This document shows, piece by piece, positions 1 through 11,007 of a stretch of 64,000 nucleotides of DNA (positions are counted from its first letter, which is position 1; every line of letters starts with the position of its first letter). Location of the stretch: assembly GCA_009839505.1 (NCBI GenBank), contig VXPO01000155.1, positions 101,905-165,904 on the forward strand, read 5' to 3'. The stretch comes from Gammaproteobacteria bacterium (GTDB lineage: Bacteria; Pseudomonadota; Gammaproteobacteria; Pseudomonadales; Azotimanducaceae). A program made the position numbers and the translations under genes. The notes beneath the pieces were generated by a model that made no database searches, was not told where the DNA came from, and saw only the letters and a list, made by a program, of their open reading frames with translations.

Positions 1-481
1 CGCTGGTGTCGACCCGCTCCCGCAACAGGTCGGTGAATTCGGGTGTGACGGCGGGTAGATAACCTTCGTTGCCGGTGGAACCCGCGGTGTCGAAGCGAAT
101 CGTGACGAGGCCAAGCATCCGGTAGACGAGGGATTGTTCCGTGCTTATTCCCTGGATGCGATCGAACCGCATGTCGAGCTGGGTCTTCCTTACGACGCCC
201 TGCCGGATGAGCACCCGCTCGTCGTCCACCTTGAATCGGAAGTGCAGGTAGCGGATCACTGCGACGACCGCCAGCACCAGCAGCACGAGGACCACGGCGG
301 TAGCCGCAAGCAGCACATGCTGTTTCAGTAGTACGAACAGGCCCGCAGCGGACGCCAGCACGTTGGTGCCGTTGGCGACGAGCTTCCTGACGGTACGACC
401 GAAGAAGAACAGCACCGCAACTGGTGCCGTTCGTCGCCAGGCAGTTCCTGTTCCAGCCTTGGGCTCGTGGAGATTCAGCAC
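1..481 (-). CDS. Bacterial PH-domain (bPH2/DUF304, YdbT-like) membrane protein, 3' end outside the window
   Basis: The first about 160 residues are visible; the C-terminus runs off the window at base 1. The start chosen is a GTG overlapping the TGA of the upstream hydrolase (GTGCTGA), so the two are translationally linked. After a short basic N-terminus there is a hydrophobic stretch around LFVLL followed by VVLVLLVLAVVAVIRYLHF, then RFKVDDERVLIRQGVVRK and LDRIQ-type residues (MRFDRIQGISTEQSLVYRMLG, IRFDTAG). That arrangement of two membrane segments followed by a VDDERVLIRxG/RIQ/LGL block is typical of DUF304 proteins of the YdbS/YdbT type. The role of the family is poorly defined. Confidence 0.75.
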   Translation of the reverse strand, partial: MLNLHEPKAGTGTAWRRTAPVAVLFFFGRTVRKLVANGTNVLASAAGLFVLLKQHVLLAATAVVLVLLVLAVVAVIRYLHFRFKVDDERVLIRQGVVRKTQLDMRFDRIQGISTEQSLVYRMLGLVTIRFDTAGSTGNEGYLPAVTPEFTDLLRERVDTS

Positions 482-1353
482 TTGGCCAAGGCACGCTTGA
501 GTGCCGTCTCGAAGTCCGCCGGTTGATCGATCCAAGCCGCGTGGCCGGCGTCCTTGAGAACAACCAACTCCACGTTCGGCAAAGGCTCGAGCGTCCTTTG
601 CCAGAACGGCAGGCCTATGCGGATGTGCTCCTGATCGCCATTGATGACGGTGACGGGGTTGCCAAACGCCTTCAGCACAGGTGTGAAGTCCTGTCCATGT
701 GGAGCCGTCTTGGCGGTGGCAATGCCCACCGCCTCGTTGTAGTGGATGCGGCCACCCCGCAGCTGTCGCCAGCGGTCCACGTGGTAGAGGTTGCCTGCAG
801 CGAATTGGATCCGCCACTGCCGCGTCCGATCCTTGGCGGAGAGCACGTCGCCACCGAGCCCTTCGACGTCAAGCTGCTGCCGGGCGCGCCTCTCGTAGCG
901 CTCCTGCGAGTCGTCGGTCAACGGGATCGAGAGCTCCTCGAACTCGTCGGGCGTCGGGTAGCGGATGGGCAACGAGCCCACCAGTACGAGTCCCCGTGCG
1001 CCCTGCGGGTAGCGTTCCACGTAGCTCATCGCCAGCATGGCGCCGGCGGAGTGCGCGATGATCGGCACCGGTTCGTCGCCCGCCAACTCCCGGCGAAGCA
1101 GCTCGAGGTCTTCAACGTTGCTGCTGTGCGAAATGTGCGCCTCGTCGCAGGGCGACAGCAGCGCGCCGCGCTGGTCGTAGAGCACGACCCGGAACTCGGG
1201 CTCGAGGCACCTGACCGCGTCCGCCAGGTAGCTGTGGCTGTGGCCGGGACCCCCGTGCAGCACCACCACGGGCGGGCCTTCGCCGCGCTCCACGACGCAT
1301 AGGGTGCAGTGCCTGTCCGCGGTGTCGAGATACCACTCTTCCGGCAGCGTCAT
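475..1353 (-). CDS. Alpha/beta hydrolase, proline-iminopeptidase-like (peptidase S33 group)
   Basis: 292 residues, the usual length for single-domain hydrolases of this fold. The oxyanion motif HGGPG lies at residues 33-37, as in proline iminopeptidases. The nucleophile is Ser102 in AHSAG, the acid is probably the Asp in NGDQEH, and the catalytic His is in KDAGHAAW near the C-terminus. The strand DQRG after VVLYD is also typical. There is no signal peptide, so it is probably cytoplasmic. It may release N-terminal residues from peptides or hydrolyse another small ester or amide. Its stop overlaps the start of the PH-domain gene, suggesting co-transcription. Confidence 0.8.
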   Translation of the reverse strand: MTLPEEWYLDTADRHCTLCVVERGEGPPVVVLHGGPGHSHSYLADAVRCLEPEFRVVLYDQRGALLSPCDEAHISHSSNVEDLELLRRELAGDEPVPIIAHSAGAMLAMSYVERYPQGARGLVLVGSLPIRYPTPDEFEELSIPLTDDSQERYERRARQQLDVEGLGGDVLSAKDRTRQWRIQFAAGNLYHVDRWRQLRGGRIHYNEAVGIATAKTAPHGQDFTPVLKAFGNPVTVINGDQEHIRIGLPFWQRTLEPLPNVELVVLKDAGHAAWIDQPADFETALKRALAKC

Positions 1354-1449
1354 GACCGCACTTCGTTGAGGAAGTCCCGAACAGGCCGTCGGCGTAACCG
1401 CACCCCCCGAGGGACGGGTTGTGATAGGCCGTGAGCGCGAACGACTCGG

Positions 1450-2457
1450 TCAGTCAACGCCTTGGCGCTCCGTGCGCCGTTCCGGCTCGGGCACCGCAGC
1501 CAGCATCTTCTCTTCCATCTCTTCGGCGCTGCGCATGTCCGCCAGGTCCAGGCTGAAGTCCGGTCGATCCGGGGCCTCGATCTTGGCAAGGAGTTCGCGA
1601 ATCTCGCGCGGTGCGAGTCCCAGTTCCCGGAGTTCGGCGCGGCCGAGGCCCGAGACGCCGTCGCGCACCCCGATCCCGCCGTCCTCGACGCGCAGCAGCT
1701 TGGCGAGCGCCATTCGTTCGGCGTGGCTCAACCGAGCGCCGAGGACGTTGTAGTCGAGCCACGCCTCGTACGCGATGGGGGCGACCCGGGCCAGCATGCC
1801 AGCCATCACCCGGCCGTACTCCTGGATTTCCCACTGGGCGTGGTCGTCCACCCGCAGGGTCAGGAAGTGCAGCAGGTTGTGCAGATCGATCTTCCAGTAC
1901 CACTGGGTGTAGGTCGACAGCGGCAGGTCGATCCGGGCGAGCTCCCGGGCCACGTCCTCGGCCAGCAGCCAGCCGTACGTGTCGGCGGCGTGTTGGCGGA
2001 GTTCCTGCCAGCGACCGACGGCGTCGGCGTGGAGTTCGACAGGTGCCGGGTCGGCCTCGCGGCCCTGGTTGTTGACGCTGCTCTGATGCGCGAAGTGAGC
2101 GTGCTCGGGCTCGTAGAACAGCAGCGGCAGGAGGCTGTAGCGGGCGCTGTACTCGTTCACCGACGCCGTTCGATGACGCACCCACTGGCGGGCCACGAAC
2201 ATCGGCATGGAGCAGTGGAACTTGAACTCGACCATCTCGCTGGGCGTGGTATGGGCGTGGCGCTGCAGGTAGCGGACCAGGCCGCGGGTCTGGCTGACCC
2301 GGCGCGTCCCCGCGCCGTAGCTCACCCGGGCGGCGCTCTCGATGTCCTGGTCCGTGCCCATGTAATCCACGAGCGCCACGAAACCGTGGTCGAGCACCGG
2401 AAAGTAGCCGCCGAGGATCTCCTCGGCCGCCTCGGCGGTGGGACGTTTGGTTTCCAT
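1450..2457 (-). CDS. thyX: Flavin-dependent thymidylate synthase ThyX
   Basis: Makes dTMP from dUMP using methylene-tetrahydrofolate, NADPH and FAD. The ThyX signature is intact at residues 94-108: RHR-TAS-VNEYSARYS. Start chosen at METKRP; the frame stays open 64 codons further upstream, but that stretch has no family character and overlaps the divergent dsbD start region. At 335 residues it is longer than compact ThyX enzymes of about 220-250. The extra part is a C-terminal tail after the QWEIQEYG/LDYNVLGARLS region, rich in Arg and Glu. No thyA is seen in the window. Confidence 0.93.
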   Translation of the reverse strand: METKRPTAEAAEEILGGYFPVLDHGFVALVDYMGTDQDIESAARVSYGAGTRRVSQTRGLVRYLQRHAHTTPSEMVEFKFHCSMPMFVARQWVRHRTASVNEYSARYSLLPLLFYEPEHAHFAHQSSVNNQGREADPAPVELHADAVGRWQELRQHAADTYGWLLAEDVARELARIDLPLSTYTQWYWKIDLHNLLHFLTLRVDDHAQWEIQEYGRVMAGMLARVAPIAYEAWLDYNVLGARLSHAERMALAKLLRVEDGGIGVRDGVSGLGRAELRELGLAPREIRELLAKIEAPDRPDFSLDLADMRSAEEMEEKMLAAVPEPERRTERQGVD

Positions 2458-2630
2458 CGGACTCGGCGCACAGTGCTTTGCCGGCGACAGTAGCACGGTC
2501 GCGCCGCGTGCGGGCATGTTGAGAGCGACGACCGAAGGCCATGCGTACATTGCCTTGCGCCCGGTGTGCGTCACATTGACAATCACCGCTCTTGGACATA
2601 GAGGCTCGGAGCCCCGGCTTCGGTCGACAG

Positions 2631-5600
2631 ATGCAGATGAGACCCTCACCGAATCGCCCTTGGCCGCTGGCCGCGCTGCTGCTGGTAGTCGCAGCGCACG
2701 CCGGTGTGCAAGCCGCCGAGCAGAGAACCGAGTATTCGACTGTCGACCTGATCGCCGAGCAGACCTCTCTGCCGGCAGACGGCGGCACGGTGACCCTCGG
2801 TTTACACCTCGAACCGGATTCCGGCTGGCACGCCTACTGGACCAATCCCGGCGACGCCGGCAAGGAGGCGTCCATCCGCTGGACCCTGCCGGAAGGCTTC
2901 GAGGCGGGCGAACTGCAGTTTCCCGCGCCCCACGTCATCCCGTTCGACGTGTTCAACACCTACGCCTTCGACGAAGCCATCCTGCTACTCGCCGACATTG
3001 CCGTTCCTTCGCTGGCGGGGGGCGACGTCGAACTCAAGGGTCGGGCGAGCTGGGTCGTCTGCGACGACGAGCTATGCGTGCCGGAGCGCGCTGAACTGAA
3101 CTTGACGCTGCCGGTCGGCGACGGCGCCCTCGCCACCGACAACGAAGCGCGCTTCGCCGCAGCAAGGGCAAAGCAGCCCGAAGCCGTCGACTGGCCGGCC
3201 CGTTTCGAGGTCGTGGGCGATCGGGTCAACATCGGCGTCGCCCTGCCCCACGCGGCACTGGACCCGTACCTGTTCGTCGAGACCCGGCGCCTTGTCCGCT
3301 ACGACGAGCAGTCGAGTGCCGAGACCGCCAACGGTTTGCGCTTCTCCATGGCCGCCGGCACGCGGGCAGACAGCATCGAAGCCACGCGGGCCGTTCTCAG
3401 CCACCAGGACGCCGACGGCCAACCGCACAGCGTGCTGCTCGACATCACCCGCGCCGAAGGGACGCTGGACGATGCCATGGCTGCGGCCGGGACGGCATCG
3501 CAGGCTAGCGGCGGCGGTGCGGGTGCGGGTACGACGGGCGTGACCACGACGGTGGCCGGCGTCGCCACGGCCATGCTGTTCGGCCTGCTTGGCGGCATCA
3601 TCCTGAACCTGATGCCCTGCGTCTTTCCGATCCTAAGCATGAAAGCGCTCGGCCTCGTCGAGATGTCCGGCGCGGACCGCCGGACCGCCCGGTCGAGCGG
3701 CGTGTTCTACACCATCGGCATCCTGGTTGCATTCGCCGCCATCGCCGTCGCGCTCATCGCGCTGCGCGAAGCAGGTTCTGCGGCCGGTTGGGGCTTTCAG
3801 ATGCAGTTGCCGCTGGTCAACCTCGGTCTCGGCCTGCTGATGGTCGCCATCGGCCTCAACCTCGCGGGCGTGTTCGAGTTCGGCACGCGGCTGATGGGCG
3901 TCGGCCAGTCGCTAACCGCCGACGACGCCGGTAGCGAACAACGCAAGGCTTTCTTCACCGGGCTGTTGGCGGTGATGGTCGCCACGCCTTGTACCGCACC
4001 GTTCATGGCGGGCGCCCTCGGCTACGCCCTGTCGCAACCGGCGGTCGTGGCGCTGGCCGTGTTCCTTGCCCTGGGCCTAGGTCTCGCGTTGCCTTACCTG
4101 CTGCTGTCCTTCGTCCCGGCGCTCGGCCGAGTTCTGCCGCGACCGGGGCCGTGGATGGCGAAGCTTCGAGCCGTGCTCGCGTTCCCGATGTTCGCCACCG
4201 CGTTGTGGCTGTTTTGGATCGTCGGTCGCCAACTCGGCGCTTCTTCCATGGCCGTCGCGATTCTCGCCGCGCTGCTGCTGGCGTTCGGGCTGTGGGCCTA
4301 CGGCCAGGCGGCCGGTGCCACGCGACGCTGGGCCTGGCATGCCACAGCCCTGGTGGGCGCTGTCGCCTGCGTGGTCGCCAGCGTCCAGCTCGAGGATTTC
4401 CGTGCCGAGCCCCAGGTCGCTGGTGAAGTCTCGGCGGGCACCCTGGGCAACCTCGAGCTGGAACACTTCGATGCCGAACGGCTTGTGGGCTACATTGAGG
4501 AGGGCCAACCGGCGTTCGTCTACTTCACCGCCGACTGGTGCTTGAGCTGCAAGGCCAACGAGCGGGCCGCACTCGCCACCGATGCCGTGGGCGAGGCCAT
4601 GACCGAACGCGGCATCAAGGTGGTGGAAGCCGACTGGACCACCGAAGATCCGGTGATCACCGAGTGGCTCGAGATGTACGACCGCGTCGGCGTGCCGCTG
4701 TACCTGTACTTCCCGCAGGGCTCGACGCCCGAGACCGCCGCGGTGCTGCCGCAGATCCTCCTGCCGCAGATCGTCATCGACGCCATCGACGCCGCCGATA
4801 CGGCGGCAACGGTGGCGTTGGCCGATTGGGGCCCGGTGCAGAACTACCTGGACCTCGACAAGGTGTGGCATGAAATCGACGACGAGATCACCGCATCGGA
4901 CGCCACCGACGAAGAGAAGGACCGTCGCCGCGAGGAGGAGCGCGGGCCGCATCCGGACATCGAGCCGGCGGCGGCAGCGGCCAAGGCCATCGTCGCTCTT
5001 GGCGAGCACGAGCGGACGGTGGACGCTGCGGTCTTTCTGGCCGAACAGACTGCCGAAACCGACGACGTGGCGGCAGGCGCACTCGCTCTCATGCGCCATG
5101 CCCCGGACCACGAGGACTGGCCGCTGCTGCTCTGGAACGTCGACTTCCGCGTAGGTCCCGGCGAGAACGAAGCCGTCGACGCGCTGTTCGAGACCCTGGC
5201 CGGCGACTCCACCAACGCCGTGCGCCGCGCCACGGCCCGCTACTACCTGGCATCGAGGCACATCCGCCAAGTCAACGACATCGCTACGGCTCCTGAGGAT
5301 CGCGAGAAGCACCGAGAGGCCGCCTTCGCCGCGGCCGAGGGGCTAAGCAACGACGTCGAGAACGAACCGTTCAGGACACGGAGGGACCGGGATCCAATTA
5401 CGCTGGCCGAGGCCCAGAAGAACCTGTTGAACAGCTTCGGCTTCGCGGTCGGAGGAGCCTTGCCAGACGTCAAGGCGGCGACCCTGGACGGCGGCGAGGA
5501 GAGCTTTTCCGCCTACGCCGACCAGGTGGTCCTGCTCGACTTCTGGGCGACCTGGTGCGGGCCGTGCGTCCAATCGCTACCCAAGCTACGCGAGCTGGAC

Positions 5601-5870
5601 GAGTCGTTGCCGGATGAGCGCTTCGAGATCCTTTCCATCAGTGTCGACGAGGAACTCGACACGGTCGCCGAATTCCAGGTCGACGAGCCGATGCCCTGGG
5701 CGAACTGGCACATCGGACCGAAGAGCGAGATCCTGAAGACTTGGGTGATCCGCGGCTACCCGACCTACCTCCTGGTGGACGGCGAAGGCACGGTACTGGC
5801 GCGAACCCACGACCTGGACGAGAATCTTACCGCGCTGATCGAGCGCACGGTGAACGGCACGACCGGCTGA
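2631..5870 (+). CDS. dsbD: DsbD-type thiol:disulfide transporter fused to a C-terminal TlpA/thioredoxin domain
   Basis: About 1079 residues, nearly twice normal DsbD. Order: signal peptide (LAALLLVVAAHAGVQA), an N-terminal DsbD/DsbC-like periplasmic domain (GWHAYWTNPGDAG, CDDELCVPE), and a membrane core with the two redox cysteines in NLMPCVFP (Cys330) and TPCTAPF (Cys454). A thioredoxin domain follows with WCLSC (Cys637/640), then a charged helical linker (about residues 740-940) and a second thioredoxin domain with WCGPC (Cys976/979). The family moves electrons from cytosolic thioredoxin to periplasmic thiols. Starts at ATG 2631 and ATG 2637 both give a good signal peptide. It lies 31 bp before the peptide-importer genes and may share their transcript. 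Confidence 0.9.
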   Translation: MQMRPSPNRPWPLAALLLVVAAHAGVQAAEQRTEYSTVDLIAEQTSLPADGGTVTLGLHLEPDSGWHAYWTNPGDAGKEASIRWTLPEGFEAGELQFPAPHVIPFDVFNTYAFDEAILLLADIAVPSLAGGDVELKGRASWVVCDDELCVPERAELNLTLPVGDGALATDNEARFAAARAKQPEAVDWPARFEVVGDRVNIGVALPHAALDPYLFVETRRLVRYDEQSSAETANGLRFSMAAGTRADSIEATRAVLSHQDADGQPHSVLLDITRAEGTLDDAMAAAGTASQASGGGAGAGTTGVTTTVAGVATAMLFGLLGGIILNLMPCVFPILSMKALGLVEMSGADRRTARSSGVFYTIGILVAFAAIAVALIALREAGSAAGWGFQMQLPLVNLGLGLLMVAIGLNLAGVFEFGTRLMGVGQSLTADDAGSEQRKAFFTGLLAVMVATPCTAPFMAGALGYALSQPAVVALAVFLALGLGLALPYLLLSFVPALGRVLPRPGPWMAKLRAVLAFPMFATALWLFWIVGRQLGASSMAVAILAALLLAFGLWAYGQAAGATRRWAWHATALVGAVACVVASVQLEDFRAEPQVAGEVSAGTLGNLELEHFDAERLVGYIEEGQPAFVYFTADWCLSCKANERAALATDAVGEAMTERGIKVVEADWTTEDPVITEWLEMYDRVGVPLYLYFPQGSTPETAAVLPQILLPQIVIDAIDAADTAATVALADWGPVQNYLDLDKVWHEIDDEITASDATDEEKDRRREEERGPHPDIEPAAAAAKAIVALGEHERTVDAAVFLAEQTAETDDVAAGALALMRHAPDHEDWPLLLWNVDFRVGPGENEAVDALFETLAGDSTNAVRRATARYYLASRHIRQVNDIATAPEDREKHREAAFAAAEGLSNDVENEPFRTRRDRDPITLAEAQKNLLNSFGFAVGGALPDVKAATLDGGEESFSAYADQVVLLDFWATWCGPCVQSLPKLRELDESLPDERFEILSISVDEELDTVAEFQVDEPMPWANWHIGPKSEILKTWVIRGYPTYLLVDGEGTVLARTHDLDENLTALIERTVNGTTG

Positions 5871-5901
5871 GAGCCCGAAACGCGGGAGGGGACAAGCGGC
5901 C

Positions 5902-6942
5902 ATGACCAGCTACTTCATTCGCCGCTTCCTGCTCATCGTCCCGACGTTCATCGGCGTCACGATCCTCGTCTTCACGCTCACCCGGCTCGTCCCGGGCGGA
6001 CCCATCGAGCGGATGATGAGCGAGGCCAGGCTTGCCGGCGACGAGACCGCGGCCTCCAGCTACGACAGCCAGGGCGGCAGCACGTTGTCCGACGCGCAAC
6101 TCGAGGATCTCAAGGCCTACTACGGCTTCGACAAGCCCGTTGTCGTGTCCTACTTCGAGTGGCTGGGCAAGGTGCTGGTGCTCGACCTCGGCCGGTCGAC
6201 GCGTTACAGCGACCCCGTCTGGGATACCATCACGGACCGTCTCCCGGTGTCGATCTTCTACGGCATCTGGACACTCATTCTTACCTACGGCGTGTGCATA
6301 CCGCTCGGCATGTACAAGGCCATCCGGCACAAAACGGCCTTCGACAACGTGACGTCCGCCGTCATCTTCGCCGGCTACGCCATCCCGAGCTACGTCGTCG
6401 CCCTGCTGCTGTTGACCATCTTCGCCGCCAACCTGGAGTGGTTCCCGCTCGGCGGATTCGTCGGGCCCGACTTCGACGAACTGTCATTGATTGGCAAAGC
6501 CGGCGACCTGTTCATCCATGCGGTGCTGCCCTTGATCGCCTACACGGCGGGCAGCTTCGCGTTCTCGACGATCCTCATGAAGAACTCGCTGATGGACAAC
6601 CTCGCCGCGGAGTACGTGCGAACCGCCGTGGCAAAGGGGATGGACTTCAAGCGCGCCATCTTCGGTCACGCCTTCCGCAACAGCCTGATACCGCTCGCCA
6701 CGGGCTTCGGAAACAACATCTCGTTGATCCTCACCGGGTCGTTCCTGATCGAGAAGATCTTCAACATCGACGGTTTCGGCCTGCTCGGCTTCGAGTCGCT
6801 CGTGGAGCGCGACTATCCGGTGGTCATGGGCATTCTCGTGCTGTCGTCGCTGCTGTTCCTCATCGGCAACATCCTGTCCGACATCTGCGTCGCCCTGGTC
6901 GACCCACGGGTCAAGTTCGGCAGCGGAGAAACCAGTCAGTGA
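5902..6942 (+). CDS. yejB: Oligopeptide ABC transporter permease, YejB/DppB family
   Basis: 346 residues with the N-terminal signature of YejB/OppB permeases (RRFLLIVPTFIGVTILVFTL, then RLVPGGP) and about six membrane segments. The coupling-helix EAA region is around EYVRTAVAKGMDFKRAIFGHAFRNS. A strong GGGAGGGG ribosome site lies at 5885-5892. It is the inner-membrane channel half for the binding lipoprotein encoded at 8085. Its TGA overlaps the GTG of the next permease (GTGA). YejB-type systems import peptides and microcin C; the substrate here is inferred from family only. Confidence 0.92.
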   Translation: MTSYFIRRFLLIVPTFIGVTILVFTLTRLVPGGPIERMMSEARLAGDETAASSYDSQGGSTLSDAQLEDLKAYYGFDKPVVVSYFEWLGKVLVLDLGRSTRYSDPVWDTITDRLPVSIFYGIWTLILTYGVCIPLGMYKAIRHKTAFDNVTSAVIFAGYAIPSYVVALLLLTIFAANLEWFPLGGFVGPDFDELSLIGKAGDLFIHAVLPLIAYTAGSFAFSTILMKNSLMDNLAAEYVRTAVAKGMDFKRAIFGHAFRNSLIPLATGFGNNISLILTGSFLIEKIFNIDGFGLLGFESLVERDYPVVMGILVLSSLLFLIGNILSDICVALVDPRVKFGSGETSQ

Positions 6943-8069
6943 AGACCGCGACCACAGATTCTCGCCTCGCAGATTCGGCGTCCGGCCGGAGCCCACAGCG
7001 CCCTAGCCGGCTACGCGAGGGTTTCACAATCAACCCGCAAACCGTCAAGCAGTGGCGGCGGTTCAGGTCGATCAAGCGCGGCTACTACTCCGCCGTGGCG
7101 CTCGTCGTCGCCCTCATCCTGTCGGCCGGTGCGGAACTTCTCGTCAACGGTCGCGCGCTCATCGTGTCCTACGACGGCGAGCTGTACTTCCCCACCTACG
7201 GCGACATCATTCCGGGTAACACCTTCGGCCGGGACTACGAGTACGAGACGGACTATCGAGATCTCAAGGCGTTGTTCAAGGAGCAGGACCGCGGCAACTG
7301 GGTGTTGATGCCGCCCGTCCCCTACGGCCCGCTGGAGAACGACCTGATACCGGGCTACTTCCCGCCGTACGCACCGTCGTTCGAGTCCGGTCACTATCTC
7401 GGCACCGACCAGACGGGGCGCGACGTGCTCGCGCGGCTGATCTACGGCTTCCGGATCGCCTTCGCCTTCGCCTTCCTACTGCTGCTGTGCAACTACCTCA
7501 TCGGTATCGCGGTGGGATGCGCCATGGGATTCTGGGGGGGTGTCTTCGACCTGCTGTTCCAGCGCGTGATCGAGATCTGGAACATGGTGCCGAGCCTCTA
7601 CGTGATCATGATCGTGACCAGCATCGTCATACCCAACTTCTGGACGCTGGCGGTCGTGATGGTCATCTTCGGCTGGACCCAGATGACCTGGAACATGCGC
7701 ACGTCGACCTACAAGGAGAAGACCCGCGAGTACGTCCTCGCCGCACGCGCCCTCGGCGCATCCAACACCCGCCAGATCGGCAGCCACGTGATCCCCAACA
7801 CGATCTCGGTGATCGTCAGTTTCATTCCCTTCTCGATCGCCGGCGGCATCTTCCTACTCACCGCGCTGGACTACCTCGGATTCGGACTGCCACCGCCGAC
7901 GCCGAGTTGGGGAGAACTTCTCGCCCAAGGCCAGAACCACATCGTCACGGCACCGTGGATCATCCTCTCGGTGGGTATCTCGATCTCGATCGTGCTGATC
8001 ATGGTCAACTACATCGGCGAGGCGGTTCGCGAAGCCTTCGACCCCAAGAAGCACGCCTACTACCAGTAA
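6939..8069 (+). CDS. yejE: Oligopeptide ABC transporter permease, YejE/DppC family
   Basis: Start set at GTG 6939, which overlaps the yejB stop and has GGAG ten bases upstream. The frame is open much further back but there it lies inside yejB. The 376-residue product has a long N-terminal region with a periplasmic insert between the first two membrane segments (GRALIVSYDGELYFPTYGDI through PYAPSFESGHYLGTDQTGRD), a hallmark of YejE. GTDQTGRDVLARLIYGFRIA and the EAA loop REYVLAARALGASNTRQIGSHVIPN follow. It pairs with YejB. Confidence 0.92.
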   Translation: MKTATTDSRLADSASGRSPQRPSRLREGFTINPQTVKQWRRFRSIKRGYYSAVALVVALILSAGAELLVNGRALIVSYDGELYFPTYGDIIPGNTFGRDYEYETDYRDLKALFKEQDRGNWVLMPPVPYGPLENDLIPGYFPPYAPSFESGHYLGTDQTGRDVLARLIYGFRIAFAFAFLLLLCNYLIGIAVGCAMGFWGGVFDLLFQRVIEIWNMVPSLYVIMIVTSIVIPNFWTLAVVMVIFGWTQMTWNMRTSTYKEKTREYVLAARALGASNTRQIGSHVIPNTISVIVSFIPFSIAGGIFLLTALDYLGFGLPPPTPSWGELLAQGQNHIVTAPWIILSVGISISIVLIMVNYIGEAVREAFDPKKHAYYQ

Positions 8070-8084
8070 CAGGAGTTGGACGAC

Positions 8085-10019
8085 ATGGACTGCCCAGCCA
8101 AGAACATCGCCGCTCTCGCCTTTGGCGCCCTGCTCACCGCGGGCTGCGGCAGCGAGACAAACATCCACCTCGAACTGGGCACCACGCACGAACCCTACGC
8201 CCCACCGGAGACTGCCGTGGTGCTGCCCCCCATCGAAGTCAGGGAGGGGGATGGGCTGCCGGACACGCTGCCAGAAGACCTGGTCTGGATCACCAACGAC
8301 GAGGATCCGGTGTTCGCCTCGCCCGATGCCAAGCGCGGCGGCACGTTCCACACCTCGATCTCCGGTTTCCCACTCACCCTGCGTCGGGTCGGGCCGGACT
8401 CCAACGGATCGTTCGCAGGCTTTCTGCGTCCCAACCAATTCGGCCCCATCGCCCTTCATCCGGATACCCGCAGGGCGATCCCCGCGCTGGCCACGCATTG
8501 GGCCTTCGGTGCCGACGGCCGGAGCATCTACTACCGGCTGAACCCGAAGGCGCGCTGGTCGGACGGCGTCCCGGTCACCGCCGACGACTTCGTGTTCGCG
8601 GTCCAGTTCATGCGTTCCAAGGCAATCGTCGCCCCCTGGTACAACAACTACTACACCGAACGCATCCGCGACCTGAAGCGCTACGACGACCACACCTACG
8701 GCGTCCAGGGGGCGAACGCGATGCCTGGCGCCGAGATGCATGGCAGCTACGGCATCGGCCCCCAACCACGCCACTTCCACGTCCTCAACGAAGACTGGGT
8801 GGCGAACACCAACTGGCAGATCGAACCGAACACGGGACCCTACCAGGTTACCAAGGTCCGCAAGGGCAAGTACCTCGAGATGACCCGCAAGGCCGACTGG
8901 TGGGGCAACGACCTCAGGTACTTCAAGCACCGCTTCAACCCGGACAAGATCCGGGTCGACGTCATTCGCGACCCCAACGTCGCGTTCCAACATTTCCTCA
9001 AGGGCAACCTGGACACCATGGGCCTAGTGCTTCCCCAGTACTGGCACGACAAGGCGACTGGCGCGGCGTTCGACCGCGGGTACATCGTCAAGTACTGGTT
9101 CTACAACGAACAGCCCGAGGCGTCGGGCATGTACCTGAACATGAGCGACCCGATTCTCGCGGATGAACGCGTGCGTTTCGGTATAGCCCACTCCATGGAC
9201 TTCGAACGCGTCATCACCACCGTGCTGCGCAACGACTACGACAGGCTGTCGACCTTCCAGATCGGCTTCGGCGACTACGACAACAACGACATCCAGCCGC
9301 GCGAGTTCGACCTCGACAAGGCCGACGCCTACTTCGACGCCGCCGGCTTCGAGACCCGCGGCGGCGACGGGATCCGCATCAACGACGCCGGCCAGCGCCT
9401 GTCGTTCCAGGTGACCTACGGATGGCCGCAGCACACCGACAGGCTGGTGGTGCTGCAGGAGGAGGCGCGAAAAGCAGGTCTGGAACTCGTTCTGGACCTA
9501 AAGGACGGTCCGGGGTCGTTCAAGAAGATGCTGGAGAAGAAACATCAGATCGCGTGGTCCGGCTGGGCCGCGGGGGGACTGGCGCCGGGCTACTGGGAGC
9601 ACTTCCACTCGGTAAACGCCAACAAGACGCAGACCAACAACATAACGAATCACGCCAATCCGAGGATGGATCCGCTGATCATGCAGTACCGGGCTTCCAC
9701 CAGCCTTGAGGAACGCGTGAGGCTAGCGAGGATTCTCGAACAGATGGTGCACGACTCCGGGGTCGTGGTTCCGACCTTCCGGGTACCCTACACGCGCGCT
9801 GGCGCGTGGCGTTGGGTCAAGCTTCCCGAGTCGCTGGCACCACGCACGTCAGCGTCGATGTTCAGTGCTTTCGCCGACACGGGCGGGTTCTCCGGCGGCG
9901 GCCTGTTCTGGATCGACCTCGAGGAGAAGGAGCGCACCCTCGAGGCCAAGAGCGACGGCGAGAGCTTCGGGCCCACCACGATCGTCAACACGACCTATCG
10001 GGTCCAGCCGGCAAGCTGA
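8085..10019 (+). CDS. yejA: Peptide-binding lipoprotein, solute-binding protein family 5 (YejA-like)
   Basis: 644 residues. The ATG at 8085 is preceded by AGGAG nine bases upstream; an in-frame TTG sits at 8076 between them and is less likely. The N-terminus carries a lipobox ending LLTAGC, so it should be an acylated periplasmic lipoprotein. The family-5 features include [27 protein letters not shown] and the C-terminal [21 protein letters not shown]. YejA proteins are usually soluble, so lipidation is a small deviation. It delivers peptides to the YejB/YejE-like channel. Confidence 0.9.
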   Translation: MDCPAKNIAALAFGALLTAGCGSETNIHLELGTTHEPYAPPETAVVLPPIEVREGDGLPDTLPEDLVWITNDEDPVFASPDAKRGGTFHTSISGFPLTLRRVGPDSNGSFAGFLRPNQFGPIALHPDTRRAIPALATHWAFGADGRSIYYRLNPKARWSDGVPVTADDFVFAVQFMRSKAIVAPWYNNYYTERIRDLKRYDDHTYGVQGANAMPGAEMHGSYGIGPQPRHFHVLNEDWVANTNWQIEPNTGPYQVTKVRKGKYLEMTRKADWWGNDLRYFKHRFNPDKIRVDVIRDPNVAFQHFLKGNLDTMGLVLPQYWHDKATGAAFDRGYIVKYWFYNEQPEASGMYLNMSDPILADERVRFGIAHSMDFERVITTVLRNDYDRLSTFQIGFGDYDNNDIQPREFDLDKADAYFDAAGFETRGGDGIRINDAGQRLSFQVTYGWPQHTDRLVVLQEEARKAGLELVLDLKDGPGSFKKMLEKKHQIAWSGWAAGGLAPGYWEHFHSVNANKTQTNNITNHANPRMDPLIMQYRASTSLEERVRLARILEQMVHDSGVVVPTFRVPYTRAGAWRWVKLPESLAPRTSASMFSAFADTGGFSGGGLFWIDLEEKERTLEAKSDGESFGPTTIVNTTYRVQPAS

Positions 10020-10026
10020 GGACGAC

Positions 10027-11003
<977 letters not shown>

Positions 11004-11007
<4 letters not shown>

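Noticed and set aside
424..1302. Long plus-strand frame opposite the alpha/beta hydrolase
   Set aside because: No recognisable protein; it is the antisense shadow of a hydrolase with an intact catalytic triad. Many similar long antisense frames exist because of high GC.
2576..2604. TTGACA as -35 of a dsbD promoter
   Set aside because: A perfect -35 hexamer, but no acceptable -10 at 16-18 bp (TAGAGG at best), so I do not call a promoter.
2458..2649. Upstream extension of thyX to 399 residues
   Set aside because: The extra 64 codons show no ThyX character and would cross the divergent dsbD start region; METKRP gives a family-like N-terminus.
6159..6938. Long N-terminal extension of YejE
   Set aside because: It reads through yejB in another frame and is Arg/His-rich shadow sequence; GTG 6939 has a proper ribosome site.
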